Assembly: GCA_041395565.1 (NCBI GenBank)
Contig: JAWLAI010000009.1
Span: 1 to 64,000, forward strand
Direction: 5' to 3'
DNA from: Pseudomonadota bacterium
GTDB lineage: Bacteria; Pseudomonadota; Gammaproteobacteria; UBA9214
Length of the DNA stretch: 64,000 nt
Part shown: positions 36,757 through 46,303 of the stretch, one piece after another
Position numbering within the stretch: position 1 is the first letter of the stretch
Layout of the letters: every line of letters begins with the position of its first letter
The notes under the pieces: generated by a model
Databases searched by the model: none
What the model was told of the DNA's origin: nothing
What the model saw: the letters and a program-made list of their open reading frames with translations, nothing else
Translations under genes and position numbers: made by a program

Positions 36757-37680
36757 TCAGAACATATCGACCGTGTAATTCGCCAGCGAAGGACCACTGA
36801 CTAGCGCGCCGTTGATGTCGAAGTGACGCACCTGTGTCACCACCGGCGGTGCCGATGGCATCGTACCCGGCAGGGGCCCGGTTATCGGCCTGGCCGGCAG
36901 CGGTACGATGGTGAATCTGGGTTCGTAATACTGCAGCAGACCGGTCGGGCTGATGTAACTGACAACCAGCGAATCGCCCGCCACCTTATGGATGACATTC
37001 CGCTGGGAGCCGGTGTACGAGCTGATGTCCTCGGGAATCAATTGGAATGACGAGGGCGGCGCGCCGTCAGCCGCGAATTGCAGGGTAATCTCGATCGCAC
37101 CATAGGTCGGCCATGTCGCATTCGGATCGAATGTGGGGTGCGTCACGATGCCATGTGACGGTTCGATGTTGTTCAGGTTACCCAGCGCAGTCGACCCCAG
37201 ACCGATATTGTATTCGAGCGGATGGGGCGTGCCGGTACCCGGCAGAATCTCGAGGTTGATCGGCACGTTGTTGACGTGGTCGGCAATCGTAGGGTATTCG
37301 GCCGTGGTCGATACGTGGATCGCACCGGTTCCGACAGGAAGTCCGGATGTCGGCAAATCGATGACAAGCACGCTCAGCCATGGCTGGTGTCCGGACGAGT
37401 TCGTCAGTTCCCAGTAGGAATGGGTGGGGTTCTGCACGGCACGAGAGGTCTGATCCGGCAGCAACCTGACAATCGACTTGATAGGCAATGCAACGGAGCC
37501 GCCACCGCTCGGCGCGTAGCTTGCCGTCGTATTCGCCAGGGTCATGCCATCAGGAGAACCGACCGCCACAGTGATCGTGTCCCCGGCCCTGGCTGCGATC
37601 GGCATGGTGTTTATCGCGGTACAGCCATACAGGACCGACATCCCTGCGAGTATGGAAAACAAGATTTTCAGGAATTTCAT
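36757..37680 (-). CDS. Lipoprotein of unknown function
   Basis: Protein of 307 residues with a clear lipoprotein signal (FSILAGMSVLYGC). The mature part is rich in Thr, Pro, Gly and Ser and predicted beta-rich, with segments such as GDTITVAVGSPDG and YWELTNSSGHQPWLS. I recognise no family. ATG 37680 was chosen because it directly precedes the signal peptide; in-frame starts at 37701 and 37731 exist. It stands alone, facing the accB-accC unit, at the left border of the sulfotransferase island. Confidence 0.6.
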   Translation of the reverse strand: MKFLKILFSILAGMSVLYGCTAINTMPIAARAGDTITVAVGSPDGMTLANTTASYAPSGGGSVALPIKSIVRLLPDQTSRAVQNPTHSYWELTNSSGHQPWLSVLVIDLPTSGLPVGTGAIHVSTTAEYPTIADHVNNVPINLEILPGTGTPHPLEYNIGLGSTALGNLNNIEPSHGIVTHPTFDPNATWPTYGAIEITLQFAADGAPPSSFQLIPEDISSYTGSQRNVIHKVAGDSLVVSYISPTGLLQYYEPRFTIVPLPARPITGPLPGTMPSAPPVVTQVRHFDINGALVSGPSLANYTVDMF

Positions 37681-38270
37681 AGTAGGCAAGCGTCGATCCA
37701 TTCGGTTGAGTTGGGGAATTTCAGTAGACATTAGGTGAAATAGCGGAAATTCGCAATTGTACCTTTTGCCGATATCCGTGTAGGCGTTCCGGCAGCGGCC
37801 TGCGACCCGTAATTGCCTTTTATTTCATAATGATAAGGCACCCCATGCGGCGCCGTCCAACACCCCGGTGCCTTGGATCTACAGCATGACCGGCTTTCCG
37901 GTCGCAGGGGGAGCAAGCGCATGCGCGCCGACGCCGGGCACGGCGCCCGGCGCCACGACCGCGCATTCCCCGCAGGGACGGCATCCCGAGAGATCCGGCG
38001 GTCATCTGGCCAACTACCACCGATCGTCGCAGGTTGTACAGCTGCTATGCCCGGATAGCGCCGGGCGCCCGGGATGCGAGCCGGCAGCCGTCCTGCGTCC
38101 ACGCCGCAACACGCGCGGGCCGTGTGCGGGCATCCGCATTATGATGTAATCTAAAGTTCAATTCTGGTTCCGAAACAACCAGTTCAACCCCGTATCACAA
38201 CCGGACCCCAGAACCAGCAGGCCCTGACGGGTGCAATGACAATGCCGGTTCGTCGGCAAGATAACTCCAC
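37681..38270. other. Divergent intergenic region left of the island
   Basis: No gene is seen in 590 bases between the divergent lipoprotein and TPR-methyltransferase genes. The only points noted are a TATGAT-like sequence near 38141-38146 (no good -35 partner) and GC-rich palindromic patches around 38045-38075. Confidence 0.45.
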
Positions 38271-39782
38271 GTGGCCAATCCGCAAAAGCTGGTAGCAGAG
38301 GGACAGACCGCATTCAGGGAAGGACGCCTTCCTGAGGCGCTGGATCTGTTTCTGCAGGCAAGCAGAAAATTGCCGCAGGACCCAGGGATTTGGCATATGC
38401 TCGGCATACTTCACAGCATGACCGGCAATGCCGATGCGGCAGAAGCATCCTGCCGCAGGGTCATCGCCCTGCAGCCGAACTCCCACACCGCCTACAACAA
38501 CCTCGGGACGATACTGAAAAACAAGGGTCAACCCAGCGCCGCCATCGCATGCTACCGCAAGGCGCTCGAAATCGCCCCCGGATATGCCAATGCAGCGAAC
38601 AATCTTGCCACCCTGCTGCGCGAGACCGGCGACAGAGATGAGGCGCTCGCGCACTATCGGAACGCAGTGCGCTTGCAGCCGGATTATGCCGAAGCCTACA
38701 GCAACCTCGGCGCACTGCTGCAGGATATGGGCGACCTGGCCGGCGCATTGCAGGCCTATCAACAAGCGGTGCGCCTGCAGCCAGACAGTGCGCTGTGGCT
38801 GTTCAACCTTGGCTGCGGCCTGCGCGAGGCAGGCAAATTCGAGGACTCGGCACGCGCATTCCAGCAGTCATTGCAGCGCGATCAGAACAGCGCGCGCACC
38901 TGGGACGGTCTTTGCCACGTCCAGCTGGAATTACGTCGTTTCGAGGATGCATGTCAAAGCGGGCTGCGGGCCCTCCAGCTCGAGCCCGACCTGGTCGAGG
39001 CCTGCTTGCATACGGCAGCGGCGCATCAGGCCAGCGGCCGCACGGCAGCAGCCATCGAACTGTACCGCCGTGCGCTGGAGATCGATCCCGGAAACGAGAC
39101 GGCCCGCTACTTCCTCGCCGTCATGGGTGTCATGGAGACACCGGACAGGTCGCCGGCTGACTATGTCAGGAAGCTCTTTGATGGCTATGCAGAGACTTTC
39201 GACGAAGCCCTGGTCAACAAGCTTGAATACCGCACCCCCGCGCTGCTGTTCGATCTGGCACGACAGCATTTCCAGCCGGACCGGGATAAGCTGGACATCA
39301 TAGACCTGGGTTGCGGTACCGGCTTGTGTGGCACCCTGTTCCGCCCCCTGGCAAAGCAGCTGGTCGGCGTGGATCTGGCCCCGAAGATGATCCAAAAGGC
39401 CCGCGAGCGCGCTGTCTACGACACGCTGCTCGTCGACGATCTGACCCCCCCGCTGCTTGCCAGCCCCGCAGCTTACGACCTGGTGCTCGCCGCCGATGTG
39501 TTTGTTTACATAGGCGATTTGTGGCCGGTATTTGCGGCCACGACCGCGGCACTGCGCCCGGGGGGGCATTTCCTGTTCTCCACGGAAAAGGCCGAAGCCG
39601 GGCAGGCTATCGTCCTGCGTGATTCCGGCCGCTATGCGCACAGCAAGGATTACATCAGCGAGCTGGCCGCGAGAGCCGGTTTCGAGATGATCAGTTCTGA
39701 TGACGTATTTCTGCGCAAGGACGGCGGGAAGGACATCAGAGGCATGCTCTACAACCTCCGGCGGCCGGCGGCCGGCAGTTAA
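38271..39782 (+). CDS. TPR-repeat class I SAM-dependent methyltransferase
   Basis: Protein of 503 residues. The N-terminal two thirds (about 5-285) is a run of about eight TPR repeats (for example AYNNLGTILKNKGQPSAAIA). The C-terminal part is a methyltransferase with motif I IIDLGCGTGLCG at about 343-354 and VLAADVFVYIGDLWPVF further on. The linker PDRSPADYVRKLFDGYAETF is shared with the paralogue at 44039-45454. TPRs probably recruit a protein or peptide substrate. The start is a GTG; no good Shine-Dalgarno is visible. It is convergent with the first sulfotransferase gene. Confidence 0.85.
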   Translation: MANPQKLVAEGQTAFREGRLPEALDLFLQASRKLPQDPGIWHMLGILHSMTGNADAAEASCRRVIALQPNSHTAYNNLGTILKNKGQPSAAIACYRKALEIAPGYANAANNLATLLRETGDRDEALAHYRNAVRLQPDYAEAYSNLGALLQDMGDLAGALQAYQQAVRLQPDSALWLFNLGCGLREAGKFEDSARAFQQSLQRDQNSARTWDGLCHVQLELRRFEDACQSGLRALQLEPDLVEACLHTAAAHQASGRTAAAIELYRRALEIDPGNETARYFLAVMGVMETPDRSPADYVRKLFDGYAETFDEALVNKLEYRTPALLFDLARQHFQPDRDKLDIIDLGCGTGLCGTLFRPLAKQLVGVDLAPKMIQKARERAVYDTLLVDDLTPPLLASPAAYDLVLAADVFVYIGDLWPVFAATTAALRPGGHFLFSTEKAEAGQAIVLRDSGRYAHSKDYISELAARAGFEMISSDDVFLRKDGGKDIRGMLYNLRRPAAGS

Positions 39783-39910
39783 GCGCCCGCGCATGACGAC
39801 AAATCAGCTCGGGCTGGATTTTGCCGCACGCCCGCCAACGCCTACCCGCATGACGGGCGCAGCTTACCGGTCGCATCTGCCCGCGCGAACCGCGTTGCTG
39901 ACTGAAATCC

Positions 39911-39960
39911 GGCCCTGCCAGGTGTGACAAATCACTACGGTCGCGGCTGCGGCTGCGGGG
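39911..39960 (+). repeat. Palindromic intergenic repeat, GCCACGGTCGC family
   Basis: Reads GGCCCTGCCAGG, then acaaatcacTACGGTCGCGGC, related to the copies at 25279-25325 and 51684-51734. It lies between convergent gene ends and overlaps the last codons of the sulfotransferase gene. Confidence 0.45.
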
Positions 39961-41578
39961 AACTATGAGCCTGGTTCCAGGCGGAATAACCGAACGCCGC
40001 CACGTAGGGCGCGAGAATATCCTGTATAGCTGCGACCTGCGCGCCGTAGTTTTTCCAGCGCCCCACCGCGCGCGTGTAGAGTGGGGTGGACACGTCGATG
40101 AAACTCGGCGTGCGCACCATCTTCGCGCCTGCCTGTTCGTGGAATGACCTGACAGCAAGATCCCATTCGACGCCGACGAATTCCAGGATTTGTTTCGACG
40201 TCGCATCAAAATTCACGACCAGGTCCTCATAGCGATACTCATGGTAGCGCAAGCCGCCGAGAATCGACTTGTAATGCCCCCACAACTCCAGCACCGCGGC
40301 ATAGAAACGCGCAGTATCCTCAAGATCAAGAAAATGCAGCGTCGCCGGATTGAGTTTGAATGACTGCATAAAGCAGCTCAGACAGACGTCACGAGGATCC
40401 CGCAAGGCAACGATGAAGCGTGCGGCAGGAAACAGCATGTGGATGAATCCCGCCTCGATGATATTCAGCGGCAGCTTGTCGATATAGGTCAGACCCGCAC
40501 CGCTCGAGCGCGTGACCCGCTGCAGGTTTTCCATGTAGAGCTGCCGCAGACCGTCGATAGCGCTTGCAGAGAGGCCGGCGAGAATTGCCGGATATGCATC
40601 AAGCCTGCGCTCGCCACCTGTCAGCTGCGCGATCAGGTCGGTAATCAGCGGCTCTTCCTGCGTTGTCACGACGCCAGGCCGGGTTTGCAGTATCTGCTCG
40701 AGCAACGTCGTTCCGGAGCGCGGGAAACCCACGAAAAATATCAGTTGCCTTCCGGTTTCATCGCTCTCGCCGGCGCCCGCGGGAAGGGTGCCGGCGTCAC
40801 GAAAATGCGCGATACGGCGCCGATATAAATCCTTGTCGAACGGCGCACTTGCCGCAACGGCCTGCAAGTCCGCGTTCGCCCGCCTGAATGCATCGAATGC
40901 CGCATCGAAATCGCCCATCCTGTCCAGCGCATGGCCGAGCTCACTCAGCAGATTCGCGCGGTGGATCGGATGCTGATTGTTTGCGATTGCCACCTGGAGG
41001 CGCGCGACAGAGTCCCTCGTCCGGTCGTCCCGGCGATCGAGACGCGCCAGCACGAGGTTGGCGGATGGATTGTCGGCATCGAGTTGCAGCGCTTCGGTAG
41101 CCGCCTGGCGCGCCTCGCCGTTACTGCGCAGCATTTCCAGCGAGATCGCCATGTTACCCCAAACACCGGCATCAGCATGGGCGTTCTCGACGAGCCAACG
41201 ATAGCTCTCGATTGCCTGCTCATGCTTGCCGAGATGCGCATAGAGATTGCCGAGCGTCAGACGCGGCTCAGGTGATTCAGGCTGGAGTTCGCTTGCCTCC
41301 AGCAGGCAAGCCTCGGCGCTTGCCGTCTTGCCGGCGACCAGATACAGCTGCCCGAGCAGCAGCAGTCCCTGGTAACTCCGCTCAATCTCCAGTGCGGCTT
41401 TGAGCCTGGCCTCTGCTTCAGCATAGCGCTGCTGCCTGGCGCAGATCATGCCGTCGAGCTGCAGCAACCGCGCATTCGCCGGATCCATTCGCAGCAGCTC
41501 ACCAGTCACCGCCCGTGACTCGTCAAGCCTGCCTGCGTTGAACAGTTGCCAGGCCTGCTGCTCGCGGGTCTCAGGCAT
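39935..41578 (-). CDS. TPR-repeat sulfotransferase
   Basis: Family reaction: transfer of a sulfuryl group from PAPS to an acceptor. The 547-residue protein has TPR-like helices (about 1-245) and a C-terminal sulfotransferase domain with the 5'-phosphosulfate loop VGFPRSGTTLLEQIL at about 283-297 and the 3'-phosphate region FIVALRDPRDVCLS. This is the only sulfotransferase of the four with a GFPRSGTT loop rather than GMPRSGTT, and its DPRDVCLSCF block differs slightly from the others. Last gene of the five-gene minus-strand operon; it overlaps the upstream gene by 8 bases. Confidence 0.85.
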   Translation of the reverse strand: MPETREQQAWQLFNAGRLDESRAVTGELLRMDPANARLLQLDGMICARQQRYAEAEARLKAALEIERSYQGLLLLGQLYLVAGKTASAEACLLEASELQPESPEPRLTLGNLYAHLGKHEQAIESYRWLVENAHADAGVWGNMAISLEMLRSNGEARQAATEALQLDADNPSANLVLARLDRRDDRTRDSVARLQVAIANNQHPIHRANLLSELGHALDRMGDFDAAFDAFRRANADLQAVAASAPFDKDLYRRRIAHFRDAGTLPAGAGESDETGRQLIFFVGFPRSGTTLLEQILQTRPGVVTTQEEPLITDLIAQLTGGERRLDAYPAILAGLSASAIDGLRQLYMENLQRVTRSSGAGLTYIDKLPLNIIEAGFIHMLFPAARFIVALRDPRDVCLSCFMQSFKLNPATLHFLDLEDTARFYAAVLELWGHYKSILGGLRYHEYRYEDLVVNFDATSKQILEFVGVEWDLAVRSFHEQAGAKMVRTPSFIDVSTPLYTRAVGRWKNYGAQVAAIQDILAPYVAAFGYSAWNQAHSSPQPQPRP

Positions 41579-44042
41579 CGAGCACCTCCAGCAACGGCCC
41601 GAGATGCTTTTCGTATCGACGCCAGCGCTCCACCGAACCGGTATATATGGGTTTCCTTACCTGGTCATAACTCGGAGTATTCACTGTACGATCCAGTTCG
41701 TGGTAGTTGAGGCATCGTTCATTCCAGTCAAGACCGATGAATTCTATGATCCTGCGGCTCATCTCTTCCTGGTTTGCGACCACCTCTTCGTACTGAACAT
41801 CCATGATCGGAATCGTCAGCGTCCGTTTCCAGTGCGCCATCAGTCGCTCGTACTGGCGATAGTACAGACCTAGCGATTTCAGGTCACTGGCATAAGGGTG
41901 GAAGGAATTGAAATGCTTGAAGTAGATTGACAGGCAGGTATCGATCGGGTTGCGCATGCAGTGTATGACCCTGGCACCGGGAAAGAGGGTATCGATCAGC
42001 CCCAGTGCCTCGAAATTGTGCGGCATCTTATCGACTATCCGTTTCGCTCCCGGCGCATAATGGCTCAACTGTTCCAGGTATTCGGTGGCGATCCGATCGA
42101 GCGCATCCTGGGATGCCTCTCTCATGCAATGCGGGTAGGCAAGCGCGCTGGACAGTCTCTGCTGCATGGACGCAGACAGGTGGTAGATGTCCTCCAGTTC
42201 TCCGGCGCCATGCACGTCCGGGTGGCTGGCGAGAATCTGTTCCAGCAAGGTAGTGCCCGAGCGCGGCATTCCCACGATGAAGACCGGCAGCTTCGAACGA
42301 TTTCTTGACCGTCGGTGTTGCTTGTGTCCCGAGTGGGCATAGGCCTGCATCTGCGTTGTAAACAGCCGTTCGGTCTGCTCGACACTGTAACCCGGGTGAT
42401 CCTCGGTGTTAGCCGCATGATAATGCGCAAAGGCCCTGTCGTAGTCACCGGCATCGTTGTACAAATCTCCCAGCACGAAATCGCGCTGGATACGCCCCCA
42501 CTTCTCCAGACCTTCCGGATCGAGCCGCTCGAGGGTGCTCAGCGCCAGCTCGCGCTTGTCGAGATGTTTCGCGAGCACGCCGAAGGCAAGCGCAACGAGT
42601 ACATTGTCCTGATGCGTCTGCAACAAGGGGTGCAGGATGCCCTCCGCCTCCCCGATACGGCCGAGCCGTTCCAGCACCATTACCTGCCCGGCGGAGGCCT
42701 CGGGATAATCCGGTCGCAGCGCAGTCGCCCTGCCGAATTGCACATAGGCCTCTTCGAAGCGGCCCTGCTGCTGCAGGCAGGTCCCGTAGTGGTAGCAAGC
42801 CTCGGCGAAATCCGGCTGCAGTTCGATCGCACGGAGATATGCCTTGTTTGCTTCGGGAAAATTCTCGCGGAATCCATCGACGCACAGGAGGGCATTGCCC
42901 AGGTTGTTCCAGGCAGCCGCCAGCCCCTCGTTATGGGTGATTGCCGAGCGAAACGTCGCGATGGCCTCGTCGAAACGGCCCTGGGACATGAGCACGGTAC
43001 CCAGATTGTTCTCGAATTCGGCACTGGCCGGCTCGATTGCAAGCGCCGCCCGGAAATGCCGCTCTGCGCCAGCGTGGTCGCCGGCTTCCTGCAACAGCAA
43101 CCCCAGGTTGTTGTGCGCCAACGCACAGCGCGGGTCGATCGCGATCGCACGCTCGAATGTCGTGCTCGCCGCCTTGATATCGCCCAAGGCATGCAACGCG
43201 CCGGCCAACGTGTTATACGCTTCCGCATAGTCGGCCCGTGCAGCAAGCGCCCTTTCAACCCAAACGATCGCATCCTGGGGCCGGCCCGCCTCCACGAGCG
43301 CAAGCCCGAGCAGGTTCCCGAACTCCGGATTCTCGGGATGCCGCTCGCAAGCTGCGCGGTAGGTTGCGATCGCATCGTCAAGCCTGCCCAGACGTCGCTG
43401 GATCTTGCCCGCTTCCTTGACGACCTCCGCATTGCCAGGATCGCTTTCCATCAGCGCGGCCAGCCCACCCAGCGCCGCATCGCGATCGCCGCGCAAGCCA
43501 AGCGCCAGACATTTGTTCAGTCGCGGACCTGCCGCGCCGGGATCGAGCCTGGCTGCCGCATCAAACTGCTCGATCGCCGCGTTATACTCACCCTGGTCCA
43601 GCAACGCCAGCCCGAGATTGTTGACTGCCGCGAACTGCCGCGGATCGAGCTTGACGGCCGCACGTGCGTAACGCAGCGCTTCCGACTTGCGGCCGATCTG
43701 CCGCAGCACAGCGGCGATATTGATATAGGCGGAGAGGTATGCCGGATTCAGGCTGATCGCCTTCGCATAAGCGTCCGCGGCCTGCTCGTGCTGATGCAGT
43801 CCCTGCAGGGCCACGCCCAGGTTATACCAGGCGCCGACGTGTCCCGGCGACAGTTCCACCACCTTGCGACAGCACTTCGCGACCTCATCCAGCGCACCCA
43901 GTTGTGACTGGACCCCGGCACGCAGAAACCAGGCTTCCGCCTGCCCTGGAGATTCGCGGCAGTACTGTTCACACAAGCGCAGCGCAGCGCCGGTCTCGCC
44001 GGTGCCAAGCAGCGCCATGACCTTCTCGGGATAAGCCTTCAC
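41571..44042 (-). CDS. Large TPR-repeat sulfotransferase
   Basis: The longest of the set, 823 residues. Residues about 1-560 are TPR repeats (roughly fourteen), many of the form AWYNLGVALQGLHQHEQAAD. The C-terminal domain carries the loop IVGMPRSGTTLLEQILASHP (Met592 to Thr598), RVIHCMRNPIDTCLS and, near the end, YDQVRKPIYTGSVERW, the tail shared with the sulfotransferases at 53662 and 55236. The start is GTG at 44042, overlapping the preceding stop in a GTGA, so translation is coupled to the TPR-methyltransferase gene. Confidence 0.88.
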   Translation of the reverse strand: MKAYPEKVMALLGTGETGAALRLCEQYCRESPGQAEAWFLRAGVQSQLGALDEVAKCCRKVVELSPGHVGAWYNLGVALQGLHQHEQAADAYAKAISLNPAYLSAYINIAAVLRQIGRKSEALRYARAAVKLDPRQFAAVNNLGLALLDQGEYNAAIEQFDAAARLDPGAAGPRLNKCLALGLRGDRDAALGGLAALMESDPGNAEVVKEAGKIQRRLGRLDDAIATYRAACERHPENPEFGNLLGLALVEAGRPQDAIVWVERALAARADYAEAYNTLAGALHALGDIKAASTTFERAIAIDPRCALAHNNLGLLLQEAGDHAGAERHFRAALAIEPASAEFENNLGTVLMSQGRFDEAIATFRSAITHNEGLAAAWNNLGNALLCVDGFRENFPEANKAYLRAIELQPDFAEACYHYGTCLQQQGRFEEAYVQFGRATALRPDYPEASAGQVMVLERLGRIGEAEGILHPLLQTHQDNVLVALAFGVLAKHLDKRELALSTLERLDPEGLEKWGRIQRDFVLGDLYNDAGDYDRAFAHYHAANTEDHPGYSVEQTERLFTTQMQAYAHSGHKQHRRSRNRSKLPVFIVGMPRSGTTLLEQILASHPDVHGAGELEDIYHLSASMQQRLSSALAYPHCMREASQDALDRIATEYLEQLSHYAPGAKRIVDKMPHNFEALGLIDTLFPGARVIHCMRNPIDTCLSIYFKHFNSFHPYASDLKSLGLYYRQYERLMAHWKRTLTIPIMDVQYEEVVANQEEMSRRIIEFIGLDWNERCLNYHELDRTVNTPSYDQVRKPIYTGSVERWRRYEKHLGPLLEVLDA

Positions 44043-45454
44043 CCCGACTTCCCGCCTTTAGCCAGAACGAAGACGAGACCGATGATATCTTCGCCGAATT
44101 CCTTTCTGAGCACGAACTGCTCAGTGGACAGCGTCCGGAGACCGCGCTCGGCTGCAAGCTGCGTGACATGCCCGGGGTTCTGTGCGTAGCGGCCGGATTC
44201 GCGCAGCACATAGGGCTGCTGTCCTTCGTGCTTTTCAATCGAGAGACTCATCAACCCGCCGTCACGCAATGCCAAGGCACAGGCATGGAGCAGCGACCGC
44301 AGGTCACCGATGTAGGTAAAGAGGTCGCCGGCAAGGATCAGGTCCCAGACTCCAGCCTGTCCGGCGAGAAATGTGCCCACATCCTCCTTGACAAGCCGAT
44401 CATATATTTTCAGCTCCCCCGCCTTGTCCAACATGCGCTGCGAAAGATCGACACCGGTAAGCGAGCGTGTGATATCGGTAAACTGCCGCGCACATAAGCC
44501 GGTTCCGCAACCGAGGTCCAGAGTATCCAGCAGCTGGTGATTCTGGCCCAATGCACCGCGGACCAGCCGGTTCATGACCTCCGGCGCGGAGTATTGCAGC
44601 GTGCCGACGAGGTGCGCCTCGAAGCTGTTCGCATATCCGTCGAACAGCTCCTCAACATAGTTGACCGGTGACCGTGGCGGCGCCTCACTGGCACCGATAA
44701 CGGAAAGAAAGTAAGCGGCATTAACGTGCCCTGGCTCAATCGTCAGGATGCGCCGGAAACAATCTTCCGCCTCCGCCAGCGCCTTGCGCTTGTGCAACAG
44801 GAAACCCAGATAGTAAAGTGCACCGGTATGCTGCGGCGCGACGGCGAGTGCCCGTCTGAGGCAGGTTTCAGCGTCGACGGGGTTGTTGTCGAACAACAGC
44901 GACATTCCCAGATTGGCCAGTGCGTCCGGGTAGTGCGGCTGCGCACGTAACGCCCTCCGGTAATACCCGGTGGCCTCCCGGTAGTGGCCCTGCTGACGCA
45001 GCGATGTGCCCAGATTGTTCAGCGCTTCGGGATGCTCCGGGGCCAGCGCAAGGACGGCACGCAGCACGCGCTCGGCTTCGGTGTAATGGCCGCCGTCGAT
45101 CAGCGCGACACCGAGATTGACGTTGGCGCTCACATAGTCGGGCCTGAGCGCGACAGCCTCGCGGAACTGGGTCGCCGCCGCTGCGGTCTCGCCCAGCGCC
45201 CGCAGGACACAGCCCAGATTGTTGCGCAGCATGGCATTGCCAGGCTGGAGCCTCACCGCCCGTTCCAGGGCCACTCTTGCCGCCGCGTTGTCTCCGGTCA
45301 TGCTGCGCACCAGGCCAAGCATGCCGCAGAGATTGGCATCATCGCACTTACCGTATTCCTCCAATATATGGCGCGCCTCCGCAATCCTGTTGGATTGAAT
45401 CAGTTCCTGCGCACGTTGTGTCGTGGCTGCCAGGCTGCCGGGTTTGGTCGTCAT
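44039..45454 (-). CDS. TPR-repeat class I SAM-dependent methyltransferase, paralogue
   Basis: Protein of 471 residues with the same plan as the gene at 38271: TPR repeats (about 1-255), a linker with RSPVNYVEELFDGYANSFE, then a methyltransferase with LDLGCGTGLCA near residues 312-322 and LILAGDLFTYIGDLRSLL. The two differ in TPR number and sequence, so they probably recognise different partners. The gene sits in the middle of the minus-strand operon, between the dioxygenase and the two sulfotransferases, and its stop overlaps the next start. Confidence 0.85.
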   Translation of the reverse strand: MTTKPGSLAATTQRAQELIQSNRIAEARHILEEYGKCDDANLCGMLGLVRSMTGDNAAARVALERAVRLQPGNAMLRNNLGCVLRALGETAAAATQFREAVALRPDYVSANVNLGVALIDGGHYTEAERVLRAVLALAPEHPEALNNLGTSLRQQGHYREATGYYRRALRAQPHYPDALANLGMSLLFDNNPVDAETCLRRALAVAPQHTGALYYLGFLLHKRKALAEAEDCFRRILTIEPGHVNAAYFLSVIGASEAPPRSPVNYVEELFDGYANSFEAHLVGTLQYSAPEVMNRLVRGALGQNHQLLDTLDLGCGTGLCARQFTDITRSLTGVDLSQRMLDKAGELKIYDRLVKEDVGTFLAGQAGVWDLILAGDLFTYIGDLRSLLHACALALRDGGLMSLSIEKHEGQQPYVLRESGRYAQNPGHVTQLAAERGLRTLSTEQFVLRKEFGEDIIGLVFVLAKGGKSG

Positions 45455-45493
45455 CGTCAGTACGGTATTCGCAGCAGCTGACCGGCGCGCCCG

Positions 45494-46297
45494 TCAGTTC
45501 GCATACCGGAACAATGCCTGGAGTTCGGCCGGCAATGCCGCAAGCGTATCCGAACCGATCAGCAGGGGCTTCTGGTTATAGAAATTCGTCGAATCCCGCC
45601 ACCATGGCCGACAAAAAATCAAATACAGGATCGGGCGCTCGGACGCGGTGTAATTGGCCGTTCCGCCATGCAACAAACGCGCGTCGAAGAGATAGCAGCC
45701 GCCGGGTTCCGGGACAACCGACAGTGAATCCATCAGGTCAGGCTGCTGCTTTTTCCATTCGATGCCGCGGCGGTGAGTCCCCGGCCAGATACGCGTCACA
45801 CCGGTCATGGCATTGAGCGGAATCAGCGGAATCGCCAACGTGATCGCGTAGGGCGGCAGGGACTGCGACAGGCCCTCGTCCTCATCGAACAGGAAGGGGA
45901 AATCAACATGGACATGCTGATCCGCGGAATCAGGCCGGGACGTGACGGCGACATAGGAATCGAGGATGCAATCAGAACCAAGGAGTTTGCGCAGCACCCG
46001 CATCACGGCAGCGGGCGCAAACAGGTCCGGATCATTGAAGGGCGGCCTGATATCTATCGCAAGCATCGTCCGCTTGTCACCGACCTCCTTAGCGGGATTC
46101 ACGGTATTGCCGTAAGCCTCGTCGTAGGCCTGCCCGATCCCCGCAATATAGTCCGGCGGGTAGACACCGTTTATGACTACCGCCCCATGCGCCAGGAAAG
46201 ACTCCGCACAGGATTTGGCGAAGTCTTCGACCGCGGATTCATTGCCGGCATCCGGCGCCCGGAATGAAATGCTAGCGGCCAATGTCTTTGCTGTCAT
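45494..46297 (-). CDS. Phytanoyl-CoA dioxygenase (PhyH) family protein
   Basis: Fe(II)/2-oxoglutarate hydroxylase of 267 residues. The iron facial triad is visible as His130 and Asp132 (HVHVDFPF) and His210 (LLHGGTANY), and Arg221 is in the 2-oxoglutarate position. The block TGVTRIWPGTHRRG is typical of PhyH proteins that hydroxylate small molecules or, more rarely, peptides. The substrate is unknown. It follows a TPR protein gene by 6 bases, so the two are read together. Confidence 0.85.
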   Translation of the reverse strand: MTAKTLAASISFRAPDAGNESAVEDFAKSCAESFLAHGAVVINGVYPPDYIAGIGQAYDEAYGNTVNPAKEVGDKRTMLAIDIRPPFNDPDLFAPAAVMRVLRKLLGSDCILDSYVAVTSRPDSADQHVHVDFPFLFDEDEGLSQSLPPYAITLAIPLIPLNAMTGVTRIWPGTHRRGIEWKKQQPDLMDSLSVVPEPGGCYLFDARLLHGGTANYTASERPILYLIFCRPWWRDSTNFYNQKPLLIGSDTLAALPAELQALFRYAN

Positions 46298-46303
46298 CGT
46301 CAG

